A DNA stretch of 64,000 nt from Streptomyces sp. VRA16 Mangrove soil (GTDB lineage: Bacteria > Actinomycetota > Actinomycetes > Streptomycetales > Streptomycetaceae): NCBI RefSeq assembly GCF_017377775.1, contig NZ_JAFVLN010000012.1, forward strand, positions 62,001 to 126,000. The letters run 5' to 3'. The notes under the pieces are model-generated. The model worked only from the letters and a program-made list of their open reading frames with translations. It made no database searches and was not told where the DNA came from. Of the stretch, positions 50,964 to 58,584 are shown piece after piece (within the stretch, counting starts at the first letter, position 1; the number at the start of each line of letters is the position of its first letter). Position numbers and translations under genes: made by a program.

Positions 50964-52127
50964 TCAGCCGATCCCGGCGAGCGCCCCCGCCACCGCCCCC
51001 AGATCCGCGTCCGACGCCAGCCCCGCGTGGTACAGCCGCACCTGGTTCGCGCCCAGCTCGCGGGCTGCCGCGATGTCCGCCGCGAGGGTGTCGGGGCTGC
51101 CGCCCATCCCCCGTACGACGGTGAAGTTCGCGGCGACGACCCCCTTGCCCTGCGCCGCGAAGGGGGCGATCAGGCCGGAGCCGCCCGTGCAGGGCACGAC
51201 CACGCCGTCGGCGACGGAGAGGATGTGGGCGGGGTCGACGCCCGCGTTGGCACCGCAGTGGTACGACGCCGGGTCGGCGTGCAGCAGCACCTGAAAGCCG
51301 TCGGGGGCGGCGGCCCGCACCGCGGCGACGGCCGCTTCCTGGAGGCTGCGGGCGGTGGCGTCGCGGTAGGCGCGGGTGGCGCTCGCGGCCTCGGCGCCGA
51401 GCAGCTTCTCGACGGTGGCCCAGCCGTCGTCGGCGGTCTCGCCGCGCCATACGGGTTCCAGGGCTCCGCGCACCGAACGGCTCAACTCGGCGGCGTCCAG
51501 GCCGTGTTCGGCGTAGCCGTCCCGGCATGCCGGGCAGAAGCAGAGCGACATCAGGTACTGCCCGGCCTCGCCGAGGCCGACGCCGCCGGTCTTGTCGTGG
51601 GCGTGCAGATGGGCGAGGCCGTACCAGCCGAGGGATTCGAGCTCGGTGCCGCGGGCGCCGGGCCGGGTCGCCGCCTCCGCGGCCAGGTCCACCAGGTACG
51701 TGCGCGTGGCGGCCTGGGCGATGCAGGGCGCCCAGGGGTAGCGGTCGCCGTACGCGTTCACGACCGAGGTGTCCGGATGCTCCGCGCCCAGCCGGGAGTT
51801 GTGGGCGAGGACGACCCAGGTGTGCACGTCGAGGCCGGCGTCGGCGAGCGCGGCGGCCGCCTCGCCGTAGGCGTCGCCGGCCGCCCAGTCCCCAGCCGCG
51901 TACGGCCTCAACTCCCGTCCCTGCCAGCGCTGTTCGTCGACCGGGTAGAGGACGGCGGCGTGCTCGGCGGTGACGACGCGGTGGCGCGGGTGGCGCGGGG
52001 TGAGGGCCCGGGTGGAGTGGTAGGCGGCGGCGAGGGTGACCTGCTGGACGCCGAGGTCCGCGATGCGGCGGGCGGCGTCCGGGTCGCCGTTGACGTCCCA
52101 GGGGTAGACAAAGGCGGAGGTCTTCAC
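50964..52127 (-). CDS. Uncharacterised TIM-barrel-like protein in the kdgD operon
   Basis: Conserved hypothetical of 387 residues. N-terminus SAFVYPWDVNGDPDAARRIADLGV and QQVTLAAAYHSTRALTPRHP look like the first strands of a glycosidase-like TIM barrel; GWYGLAHLHAHDKTG and a cysteine cluster (Cys196-Phe-Cys198-Pro-Ala-Cys201) follow, then GFQVLLHADPASYHCGANAGVDP and ANFTVVRGMGG. No signal peptide. Its GTG overlaps kdgD's stop (GTGA), so it is tied to uronate catabolism. It could be a glycoside hydrolase or an isomerase/lactonase filling a missing step; I cannot assign it further. Confidence 0.6.
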   Translation of the reverse strand: MKTSAFVYPWDVNGDPDAARRIADLGVQQVTLAAAYHSTRALTPRHPRHRVVTAEHAAVLYPVDEQRWQGRELRPYAAGDWAAGDAYGEAAAALADAGLDVHTWVVLAHNSRLGAEHPDTSVVNAYGDRYPWAPCIAQAATRTYLVDLAAEAATRPGARGTELESLGWYGLAHLHAHDKTGGVGLGEAGQYLMSLCFCPACRDGYAEHGLDAAELSRSVRGALEPVWRGETADDGWATVEKLLGAEAASATRAYRDATARSLQEAAVAAVRAAAPDGFQVLLHADPASYHCGANAGVDPAHILSVADGVVVPCTGGSGLIAPFAAQGKGVVAANFTVVRGMGGSPDTLAADIAAARELGANQVRLYHAGLASDADLGAVAGALAGIG

Positions 52128-53224
52128 GCGGTCGCTTCCTCTCCGGCGGCGGCGGTGCCTGACGGCTCGGCCGTGTCCGACGGCCCGGCGGTGTCCGACG
52201 GCCCGGCCGTGCCCGACAACCCGACGGTGTCCGACGGACCGGCGGTGTCCGACGGACCGACGGTGTCCGACGACCCGGCGGTGTCGAGCAACTCCTGGGC
52301 CCGCTCGACGAGTCGGGCGAGCTGCTTGACGTGCTCCTCGGCCGGCTCGTGCAGCGGCGGCCGCACCTCGCCGACGTCGAGCCCGCGCAACCGTACCCCG
52401 GCCTTCACCAGCGAGACCGCGTACCCCCTGCCCTGGTTGCGCAGTTCGACGAGGGGCCGGTAGAAGCCGTCGAGCAGCCGGTTGACGGTCCGGTCGTCGC
52501 CCGTGTTCAGCGCCTTGTGGAAGGCCTGCGCGATCTCGGGCGCGAAGCAGAAGACGGCGGAGGAGTAGAGCGAGATGCCGATGCCGCGGTAGGCGGGCAT
52601 GGTGAGTTCGGCGGTGGGCAGCCCGTTGAAGTACAGGAAGTCGTCGCGCACGCCGCTCTCGCGCACCGCGCTCACGGTCCGCTGCATCAGGTCGAGGTCG
52701 CCGAGCCCGTCCTTGAGGCCGATGACCTTCGGGTGGCGGGCGAGCGCGACGACGGTCTCCGGCGTGAACACGGCGTTGTCGCGCTGGTAGACGATGACAC
52801 CGAGGGACGTCGCCTCGGCGACCTCGGTGTAGTGGCGCAGCAGCCCCTCCTGCCCGGCGACGACGAGGTAGGGCGGCATCGCCAGCAGGCCGTCGGCGCC
52901 CGCCCGTTCGGCCGCGCGGGCGTACTGGACCGCGAGGGCGGTGCCGTATCCGGCGCCCGCGATCACCGGCACCCGGCCGTCGGTCGCCTCGACCGCGGCG
53001 GCGACGACGGCCTCGAACTCCTCGGGCGCGAGCGCGTGGAACTCGCCGGTGCCGCAGCAGGCGAACACGGCCGCGGCCCCGGCCTCGACGCCGCGCCGCA
53101 CATGGGTGCGGTAGGTGTCGAGGTCCACGGGGGCGCCGGCGCCGTCGGGCCCGTACGCGGTGACCGGAAAGAACAGCGGCCCGCTCGGGACACTGAGGCG
53201 AGCGGCGAGGGCGGCTGACGTCAC
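52124..53224 (-). CDS. kdgD: 5-dehydro-4-deoxyglucarate dehydratase KdgD
   Basis: DapA-superfamily enzyme of 366 residues that decarboxylates and dehydrates 5-keto-4-deoxyglucarate to alpha-ketoglutarate semialdehyde. Motifs: GPLFFPVTAYGPDG, FACCGTGEFHALAPEEF (the GTGEF loop of KdgD), Tyr146 in VIVYQRDNAVF and Schiff-base Lys171 in VIGLKDGLGDLD, then FYRPLVELRNQGRGYAVSLVKAGVRLRG (in part). Relatives are ~300-320 residues; here a repeat tail adds ~45. The GTG at 53224 follows AGGGAGAG. Next to divergent udh, it supports oxidative galacturonate/glucuronate catabolism. Confidence 0.93.
   Translation of the reverse strand: MTSAALAARLSVPSGPLFFPVTAYGPDGAGAPVDLDTYRTHVRRGVEAGAAAVFACCGTGEFHALAPEEFEAVVAAAVEATDGRVPVIAGAGYGTALAVQYARAAERAGADGLLAMPPYLVVAGQEGLLRHYTEVAEATSLGVIVYQRDNAVFTPETVVALARHPKVIGLKDGLGDLDLMQRTVSAVRESGVRDDFLYFNGLPTAELTMPAYRGIGISLYSSAVFCFAPEIAQAFHKALNTGDDRTVNRLLDGFYRPLVELRNQGRGYAVSLVKAGVRLRGLDVGEVRPPLHEPAEEHVKQLARLVERAQELLDTAGSSDTVGPSDTAGPSDTVGLSGTAGPSDTAGPSDTAEPSGTAAAGEEATA
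52155..52280 (-). repeat. 18-bp tandem repeat encoding the KdgD tail
   Basis: Seven 18-bp units, plus a partial one, of GTGTCCGACGGCCCGGCG type on the plus strand encode hexapeptides like SDTAGP and SDTVGP on the minus strand. The frame is preserved, so the tail is translated; it is absent from usual KdgD proteins. Confidence 0.88.
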
Positions 53225-53273
53225 GGGCTCTCCCTGAGCGTTGCACGCACGCGGCTGCGGCCGACCCGACAGC

Positions 53274-53310
53274 ACGTGCACGTTTCTGATCCGCGTCTAT
53301 ATTTCTGAAC
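53274..53310. promoter_or_regulatory. Candidate control sites upstream of kdgD
   Basis: A perfect palindrome ACGTGCACGT (53274-53283) is followed by two TTTCTGA words (53283 and 53302) and GTCTATATTTCTGAAC (53295-53310), whose right half matches CTGAAC of the IclR-type site at 24961. Could be bound by that regulator. Confidence 0.35.
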
Positions 53311-53386
53311 AGGCGTACCGTAAGCCGCCCCAAAGGGGACGGTCAAGCGCCCGAACCCGCCTGAACCCACTCGTCCTGTGCGACCC

Positions 53387-53416
53387 TTGACGGAGCTGCG
53401 CCACCCTCCTTAGCTT
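53387..53416 (+). promoter_or_regulatory. Probable udh promoter
   Basis: TTGACG (53387-53392) and TAGCTT (53411-53416) are separated by 18 bases, a reasonable sigma-HrdB-type promoter, placing the start about 20-40 bases before the udh ATG codons. Confidence 0.55.
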
Positions 53417-53464
53417 GTCCAAGAATGTGAATATGGCTCACGCATGGACACGGAGATCACGCAC

Positions 53465-54310
53465 ATGGCAGCCTCTTCTGGGCCCCGCACGATCCTGCTC
53501 ACCGGCGCCGCCGGCGGTCTCGGCACCCTGATGCGCGAGCTGCTGCCCCAGTACGGCTACGAACTTCGCCTGTTCGACGTGCGCCCGGTCGAGGACGCGC
53601 CGGAGGCGATCGTCGCGGACCTGAACGACACCGAGGCACTGCGCAAGGCGGTCCGCGGCGTCGACGGAGTGCTGCACCTCGCGGGCATCTCCCTGGAATC
53701 GACGTTCGACAAGATCCTGGAGTCGAACATCAAGGGCACGTACCACCTCTACGAGGCGGTGCGCGAGGAGGCCGAGAGCCGGGCGGACGGCACGGCGCCC
53801 CGGATCGTCTTCGCCTCCTCCAACCACGCGATCGGGTACACGCCGCGCCCGCGCGTCGAGGACGGCGCCCCGCTGGTCCCGGTCGAGACGCTGCGCCGCC
53901 CGGACACCTACTACGGCCTGTCCAAGTCGTTCGGCGAGGACCTCGCCCAGTTCTACTCCGACAAGCACGGCGTCGAGACCGTCTCGGTGCGCATCGGCTC
54001 CTGCTTCAAGGAGCCCACCGACGTCCGCATGATGTCGGTGTGGATGAGCCCCGCCGACGGCGCCCGCCTCTTCCACGCGGCGCTGTCCGCCGAGGGCGTC
54101 CGCCACACCGTCGTCTACGGCTCGTCCGCCAACACCCGTGCCTGGTGGGACCTTTCGAGCGCCCGCGCCCTCGGCTACGAGCCGCAGGACGACTCCGAGG
54201 TCTACGCGGAGAAGCTGCTCGCCGAGTTCGGCCCGCTGACCGACGACAACCCGGCCCACCTGTACATGGGCGGCCGCTTCGTCAACGACCCGCCGATCTG
54301 GCCGTACTGA
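53465..54310 (+). CDS. udh: NAD-dependent uronate dehydrogenase
   Basis: Short-chain Rossmann enzyme of 281 residues oxidising galacturonate or glucuronate to the aldarolactone, first step of the oxidative uronate route. Features: LLTGAAGGLGTLMRELL (NAD loop), DLNDTEALRKAVRGVDGVLHLAGIS, VFASSNHAIGYTPR, the catalytic pair Y150xxxK154 in YYGLSKSFGEDL, and RIGSCFKEPTDVRM; the C-terminus VNDPPIWPY is as in known Udh proteins. ATG at 53465 fits family length, but an in-frame ATG at 53444 is possible. Divergent from kdgD. Confidence 0.93.
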   Translation: MAASSGPRTILLTGAAGGLGTLMRELLPQYGYELRLFDVRPVEDAPEAIVADLNDTEALRKAVRGVDGVLHLAGISLESTFDKILESNIKGTYHLYEAVREEAESRADGTAPRIVFASSNHAIGYTPRPRVEDGAPLVPVETLRRPDTYYGLSKSFGEDLAQFYSDKHGVETVSVRIGSCFKEPTDVRMMSVWMSPADGARLFHAALSAEGVRHTVVYGSSANTRAWWDLSSARALGYEPQDDSEVYAEKLLAEFGPLTDDNPAHLYMGGRFVNDPPIWPY

Positions 54311-54388
54311 CCGCCTGCCGCTCCAGGCCGGCGCCGCGCGCAGCAGCGGGACCGGGGCGGCCCGCGCCAGACCGTTCGCCCGCGCGGA

Positions 54389-54655
54389 GTCGGCCCGTTC
54401 CCGCAGTTCGGGGTCGCCGACCACGCGACCCGCGTCACCGTCGACCCGTACCGGATCTACAACCAGGAGATCACCATCACCGGTTCGATGGCGGCGCTGC
54501 GCCGCTACGAGCGAGCGGCGGAACTCTTCGCGGGCGGCGTCCTCGACCCGAACGTCTTCATCAACGACCGGCTGCCGTTGGACAGGCACCCGCAGGCGCT
54601 GGAGCAGTTCGCGTCGGGCATCGACCTCGACCGGAAGATCGTCGTGACGCCCTGA
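54389..54655 (+). pseudogene. C-terminal fragment of a zinc-type alcohol dehydrogenase
   Basis: After the udh stop a frame reads VGPFPQFGVADHATRVTVDP then YRIYNQEITITGSMAALRRYERA (in part), FAGGVLDPNVFINDRLPLD and ends DLDRKIVVTP, the C-terminal ~90 residues of a medium-chain zinc dehydrogenase of the sorbitol/threonine type. No N-terminal half, start codon or ribosome site is present. It is a leftover of a lost sugar dehydrogenase gene. Confidence 0.7.
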
Positions 54656-54733
54656 GGCACTCGCGCACCGGATCCCCGCACGCCCCGCCCCTACGACGGG
54701 CGAGGCGTGCGGCCGGGTACGGGCAGGTACGGA

Positions 54734-55969
54734 CTACAGCGCCTGGGCGGCCGGCTTCACCATCCCGCGCACGGTCCGCGACTTCACGAAGTCGCCCATC
54801 GCGGTCATCTCCCACTCGCCGCTGAACTGCTTGATCAGCTTGGCCATCATGACGCCGGTCTGCGGCTCGGCGTTGGTGAGGTCGAAGCGGACCAGTTCCT
54901 CGCCCGTCGCCGCGTCGAGGAGGCGGCAGTACGCCTTGGCGACCTCGGTGAACTTCTGGCCCGAGAACGAGTTCACCGTGAAGACCAGGCCCGTGACGTC
55001 CTGCGGGAGCCGGCCCAGGTCGACGACGATCACCTCGTCGTCCCCGCCGCCCTCGCCCGTGAGGTTGTCACCGGAGTGCTTGATCGCGCCGTTCACGATC
55101 GAGAGCTTGCCGAAGTAGCAGCTGTCGACGTGGTTGCGCTGCGGCCCGTACGCGATGACCGACGCGTCCAGGTCGATGTCCTTGCCGCGGTACGCGGGCT
55201 CCCAGCCGAGGCCCATCTTGACCTGCGAGAGCAGCGGGCGGCCGCCCTTGACCAGGGACACCGTCTGGTTCTTCTGGAGCGAGACCCGCCCCTTGTCGAG
55301 GTTGATCTTCCCGCCGGCGGCCGGGACGGGCGCCGCCGGGGCCGCGCCCTGCGGCGGGGGCGGCGCGATGCGCGGGTCGACGGGCGGGGTGGTCGGCGCG
55401 GGCGGCGCGGCCACCGGGGCCGGAGCGACAGGGGCCGGAGCCGCGGCGGGCGCGGCCGGGGCCTCGGGCTCCTCCACGGAGACGCCGAAGTCGGTGGCGA
55501 TGCCCGCCAGGCCATTGGCGTAGCCCTGCCCCACGGCGCGGGCCTTCCACGCCCCGTTGCGCAGGTAGACCTCCATGACCACCAGCGCCGTCTCCGCGCC
55601 GAGCTGCGGCGGCGTGAAGGTGGCCAGGACCGAGCCGTCGTCCGCGTTGCGGATCGTGGCCGTGGGCTCGATGCCCTGGAAGGTCTGGCCCGCGGCGTCC
55701 GGGCTCGCGGTGACGACGATCTTCTCGATGCCCGGCGGCACCGCGGTGGTGTCCACGGTGATCGAGTCCGGGGACGCGCCGCCGCCCGACGTGTACGTCA
55801 CGCCGGGGCCCGCGGGCTGGTTGTAGAAGATGAAGTCGTCGTCCGAGCGCACCTTGCCGTCGGCGGTGAGCAGCAGGCCCGATACGTCGAGCCGCACGGG
55901 GGCCGTGACGTCCACCGCCACGCGCTGCGCCGTGAGCGGGATGTTCGAGCCGGGGGTCATAGCTGTCAT
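54734..55969 (-). CDS. Double TerD-domain protein
   Basis: Cytosolic protein of 411 residues with two TerD folds joined by a Pro/Ala linker (~175-235). First domain: PGSNIPLTAQRVAVDVTA, DDDFIFYNQPAGPGVTY, FTPPQLGAETALVVMEVYLR, WKARAVGQGYANGLAGIATDFGV (in part). Second: INLDKGRVSLQKNQTVSLVKGG, LGWEPAYRGKDIDLDASVIAYG, GEGGGDDEVIVVDLGRLP (calcium-binding acidic loop) and FVKSRTVRGMVKPAAQA. TerD proteins bind calcium and act in membrane stress/tellurite responses. ATG 55969 or, nine bases in, 55960. Confidence 0.9.
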   Translation of the reverse strand: MTAMTPGSNIPLTAQRVAVDVTAPVRLDVSGLLLTADGKVRSDDDFIFYNQPAGPGVTYTSGGGASPDSITVDTTAVPPGIEKIVVTASPDAAGQTFQGIEPTATIRNADDGSVLATFTPPQLGAETALVVMEVYLRNGAWKARAVGQGYANGLAGIATDFGVSVEEPEAPAAPAAAPAPVAPAPVAAPPAPTTPPVDPRIAPPPPQGAAPAAPVPAAGGKINLDKGRVSLQKNQTVSLVKGGRPLLSQVKMGLGWEPAYRGKDIDLDASVIAYGPQRNHVDSCYFGKLSIVNGAIKHSGDNLTGEGGGDDEVIVVDLGRLPQDVTGLVFTVNSFSGQKFTEVAKAYCRLLDAATGEELVRFDLTNAEPQTGVMMAKLIKQFSGEWEMTAMGDFVKSRTVRGMVKPAAQAL

Positions 55970-56068
55970 GCCGGGGATAACGACCGACTCCGCTTTACCG
56001 TTCCCTTACCGAAGACTTTTCTCGGCGGCCCCTCACCCTGGCGTCCCGCGACACCCGGGCGCTTCTCC

Positions 56069-56920
56069 TCAGACATCGGCGTGCAGCAGCGTCTGTCCCG
56101 CCGCGTGCGCGAGCCGCCCCAGCACGCCCTGCTCCTCGCGCGTCCAGGCGACGGGCCGGCGCCGGTGCACGGAGACGATGCCGACCAGCGCGCCGTCGCG
56201 TGCCAGGACCGGCATCGAGGCGACGGCCCTGGCCTCCGCGTCGAGCATGGCGTCCTCCGCGGGCGTGCCCAGGAACACCGGCGAGGCCGCGACCTCCTCG
56301 ATGAAGACGGGGCTCGCCTCCAGCGCGGCGACGCCGCAGGCGGTGCCCCGGTCGCGGACGGTCTCGAAGTAGTCCAGGAACGGCCGGTGGAAGCCGTGCT
56401 GGGTGACGATCCGCAGCACCCCCTCCTCGGAGTCGTACAGCTGTGCGTTGCCCATCGGGGCGCCGGTGATGCGCAGCGCCAGCGTCAGGGTCTGGGCGAG
56501 CAGGGAGATGTACGGGTCGCGCGCGTCCGGCGCCGGGCGGCGCATGCGGGCCGCCGGGGCGGACGCGAACTCCCCGGTGCGCCCGCGCAGCCGCATGACC
56601 CTGCGGACGCTGCTGTGGGCCTGCTCGATCGCCAGCGTGCAGTCGGCCGTGCGCAGCCGGGCCGCGGCCCGGAGCAGCTCGTCCACCACGCCCGGCGCGC
56701 AGAAGGTGACCCTGCTGAGGTCGAGCCCGATCCAGGTCCCCGGCGGATGCTCCGAGGGCAGCAGCAGCCCGGTGAGCGCGGGCAGGGACGCCACGTCGAG
56801 CTCGCCGGCCACCTCGACGGTCGTACGGCCGGGGGCATGGCAGACGGAGACGCGCACCGTGTGCAGGGACGGGGACCAGACCACGCGCACGCCCTTCAGG
56901 ATCTCGCAGGGCACAGACAC
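56069..56920 (-). CDS. STAS-GAF domain protein
   Basis: About 283 residues: an N-terminal STAS-like part (GRTTVEVAGELDVASLPALTGLLLPSE, in part, with LDLSRVTFCAPGVVDELL as the serine-loop region) and a C-terminal GAF domain (LTLALRITGAPMGNAQLYDSEEGVLRIV in part, RDRGTACGVAALEASPVFIEEV, SMPVLARDGALVGIVSVHRRRP). The usual phosphorylatable Ser/Thr of anti-anti-sigma factors is not clear. It may act in a partner-switching or ligand-sensing system. GTG at 56920 chosen since upstream frame lacks domain character. Divergent from the permease gene. Confidence 0.8.
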   Translation of the reverse strand: MSVPCEILKGVRVVWSPSLHTVRVSVCHAPGRTTVEVAGELDVASLPALTGLLLPSEHPPGTWIGLDLSRVTFCAPGVVDELLRAAARLRTADCTLAIEQAHSSVRRVMRLRGRTGEFASAPAARMRRPAPDARDPYISLLAQTLTLALRITGAPMGNAQLYDSEEGVLRIVTQHGFHRPFLDYFETVRDRGTACGVAALEASPVFIEEVAASPVFLGTPAEDAMLDAEARAVASMPVLARDGALVGIVSVHRRRPVAWTREEQGVLGRLAHAAGQTLLHADV

Positions 56921-57067
56921 AACCGACCCTAGGCTCCCCGCGCCGCGCCGGGCCCCGTTCGCCAGACTCCGCCGGGGCGGACCGAAGCTCCCCGGGAGCG
57001 CGCGGAGAGCGGGTGCACGCCCTCGTACGGATGTGCAGGTCCGGGGCCGGGACGGCGCGTATCGGCC

Positions 57068-58570
57068 ATGAAAGGCGGATATTTTGCGAGAGTTCCGGTC
57101 GTGCACCAGGAAAACGACTCACACCTCGACGACCCGACCACCGCGGAAGGGGTCACCGACGCGGGAGACCTCGGCTACAGCAAGGCCCTGAAACCGCGTC
57201 ACATCAGCATGATCGCGATCGGTGGCGCGATCGGCACCGGACTCTTCCTCGGTGCGGGCGGCAACCTCGCGAAGGCGGGACCCGGCCTCGCCTTCGCCTA
57301 CGCGATCTGCGGCGTCTTCGCCTTCTTCGTGGTGCGGGCCCTCGGGGAACTGGTCGTGCACCGCCCGTCGTCGGGTTCGTTCGTCAGCTACGCCCGGGAG
57401 TTCCTGGGCGAGCGCGGCGCGTACGTGGCGGGCTGGATGTACGTCCTGAACTGGTCGACCGCCGGCATGGCCGACATCACGGCGGTGGCCCTGTACGTGC
57501 ACTACTGGTCGATGTTCACGTCGGTCCCGCAGTGGGTGCTCGCGGCGATCGCGCTGGCGATCGTGCTCACCGTGAACCTGATCTCCGTGAAGAGCTTCGG
57601 TGAGATGGAGTTCTGGTTCGCCATCGTCAAGGTCGCGGCGCTCGTGCTGTTCCTGCTGATCGGCATCTTCTTCCTCGCCACCGGCAAGCCGGTGGACGGA
57701 CAGGATCCGGGCTTCTCGCTGATCTCCGACAACGGCGGCTTCTTCCCGCTGGGCGTCCTGCCGGTCGTCCTCATCACGCAGACCGTCGTCTTCGCGTACG
57801 CGGCCGTGGAGATGGTCGGTGTGACGGCGGGCGAGACCGAGAAGCCGGAGGAGCTCGTCCCGAAGGCCGTGAACTCGATCATGTGGCGGGTCGGCATCTT
57901 CTACGTCGGCTCGGTCGTGATGCTGACGCTGCTGCTGCCGTGGACCGCGTACTCCGCGGACCAGAGCCCGTTCGTGACGGTGCTCTCGAAGATCGGGGTG
58001 CCGTCGGCGGGCGGCATCATGAACCTGGTGGTGCTCACCGCCGCCATGTCGTCCCTCAACTCCGGCCTCTACACGACGGGCCGCATCCTGCGCTCGATGG
58101 CGATGGCGGGCTCGGCGCCGTCGTTCACGGCGCGGATGAGCGGCAGCCACGTCCCGTACGGCGGGATCCTGCTGACGGCGACGGCGGCGCTGCTCGGCGT
58201 CGCGCTCAACGCGTGGCTGCCGCAGGACGCGTTCGCGATCGTCACCAACATCTCGTCGCTCGGCGTCATCTCCACCTGGTGCATGATCATGCTCTGCCAT
58301 CTGGTGTTCGTGCGGCGGGCGAAGCAGGGGCTCGTGCACCGGCCCGCGTTCCGGCTCTGGGCCTCGCCGTGGATCGAGCTGACGACGATCGCGTTCCTGC
58401 TCGGGGTGATCGTGATGATGTGGTTCGACCGGGACGGCGCGGGCCGCGACACGGTCCTGATGCTGATCCCGATCGCGATCTGTCTGACGGCCGGCTGGTA
58501 CGCGGTGCGGCAGCGGGTCCACCGCATCGCAGCGGAGAGTGAGGCTCCGCCGGTGGACCCGCTGCAGTAG
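57068..58570 (+). CDS. Amino-acid permease (APC family, AnsP-like)
   Basis: Twelve-helix transporter of about 500 residues. The APC consensus GYSKALKPRHISMIAIGGAIGTGLFLG (in part) opens the protein; YVLNWSTAGMADITAVALY, VKSFGEMEFWFAIVKV, FAYAAVEMVGVTAGETEKPEE and VLTAAMSSLNSGLYTTGR are as in L-asparagine permeases. Proton-coupled uptake of asparagine or related amino acids is expected. ATG at 57068 or the GTG at 57101, which has a better upstream GAGAG, could be the start; the extra 11 residues do not affect the fold. Confidence 0.9.
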   Translation: MKGGYFARVPVVHQENDSHLDDPTTAEGVTDAGDLGYSKALKPRHISMIAIGGAIGTGLFLGAGGNLAKAGPGLAFAYAICGVFAFFVVRALGELVVHRPSSGSFVSYAREFLGERGAYVAGWMYVLNWSTAGMADITAVALYVHYWSMFTSVPQWVLAAIALAIVLTVNLISVKSFGEMEFWFAIVKVAALVLFLLIGIFFLATGKPVDGQDPGFSLISDNGGFFPLGVLPVVLITQTVVFAYAAVEMVGVTAGETEKPEELVPKAVNSIMWRVGIFYVGSVVMLTLLLPWTAYSADQSPFVTVLSKIGVPSAGGIMNLVVLTAAMSSLNSGLYTTGRILRSMAMAGSAPSFTARMSGSHVPYGGILLTATAALLGVALNAWLPQDAFAIVTNISSLGVISTWCMIMLCHLVFVRRAKQGLVHRPAFRLWASPWIELTTIAFLLGVIVMMWFDRDGAGRDTVLMLIPIAICLTAGWYAVRQRVHRIAAESEAPPVDPLQ

Positions 58571-58584
58571 GGCCGGGGCGAGCC

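Noticed and set aside
30931..54310. Horizontally acquired pectin island with integrase or att sites
   Set aside because: No integrase, transposase, tRNA or flanking direct repeat is seen, and base composition and codon use match the rest of the window.
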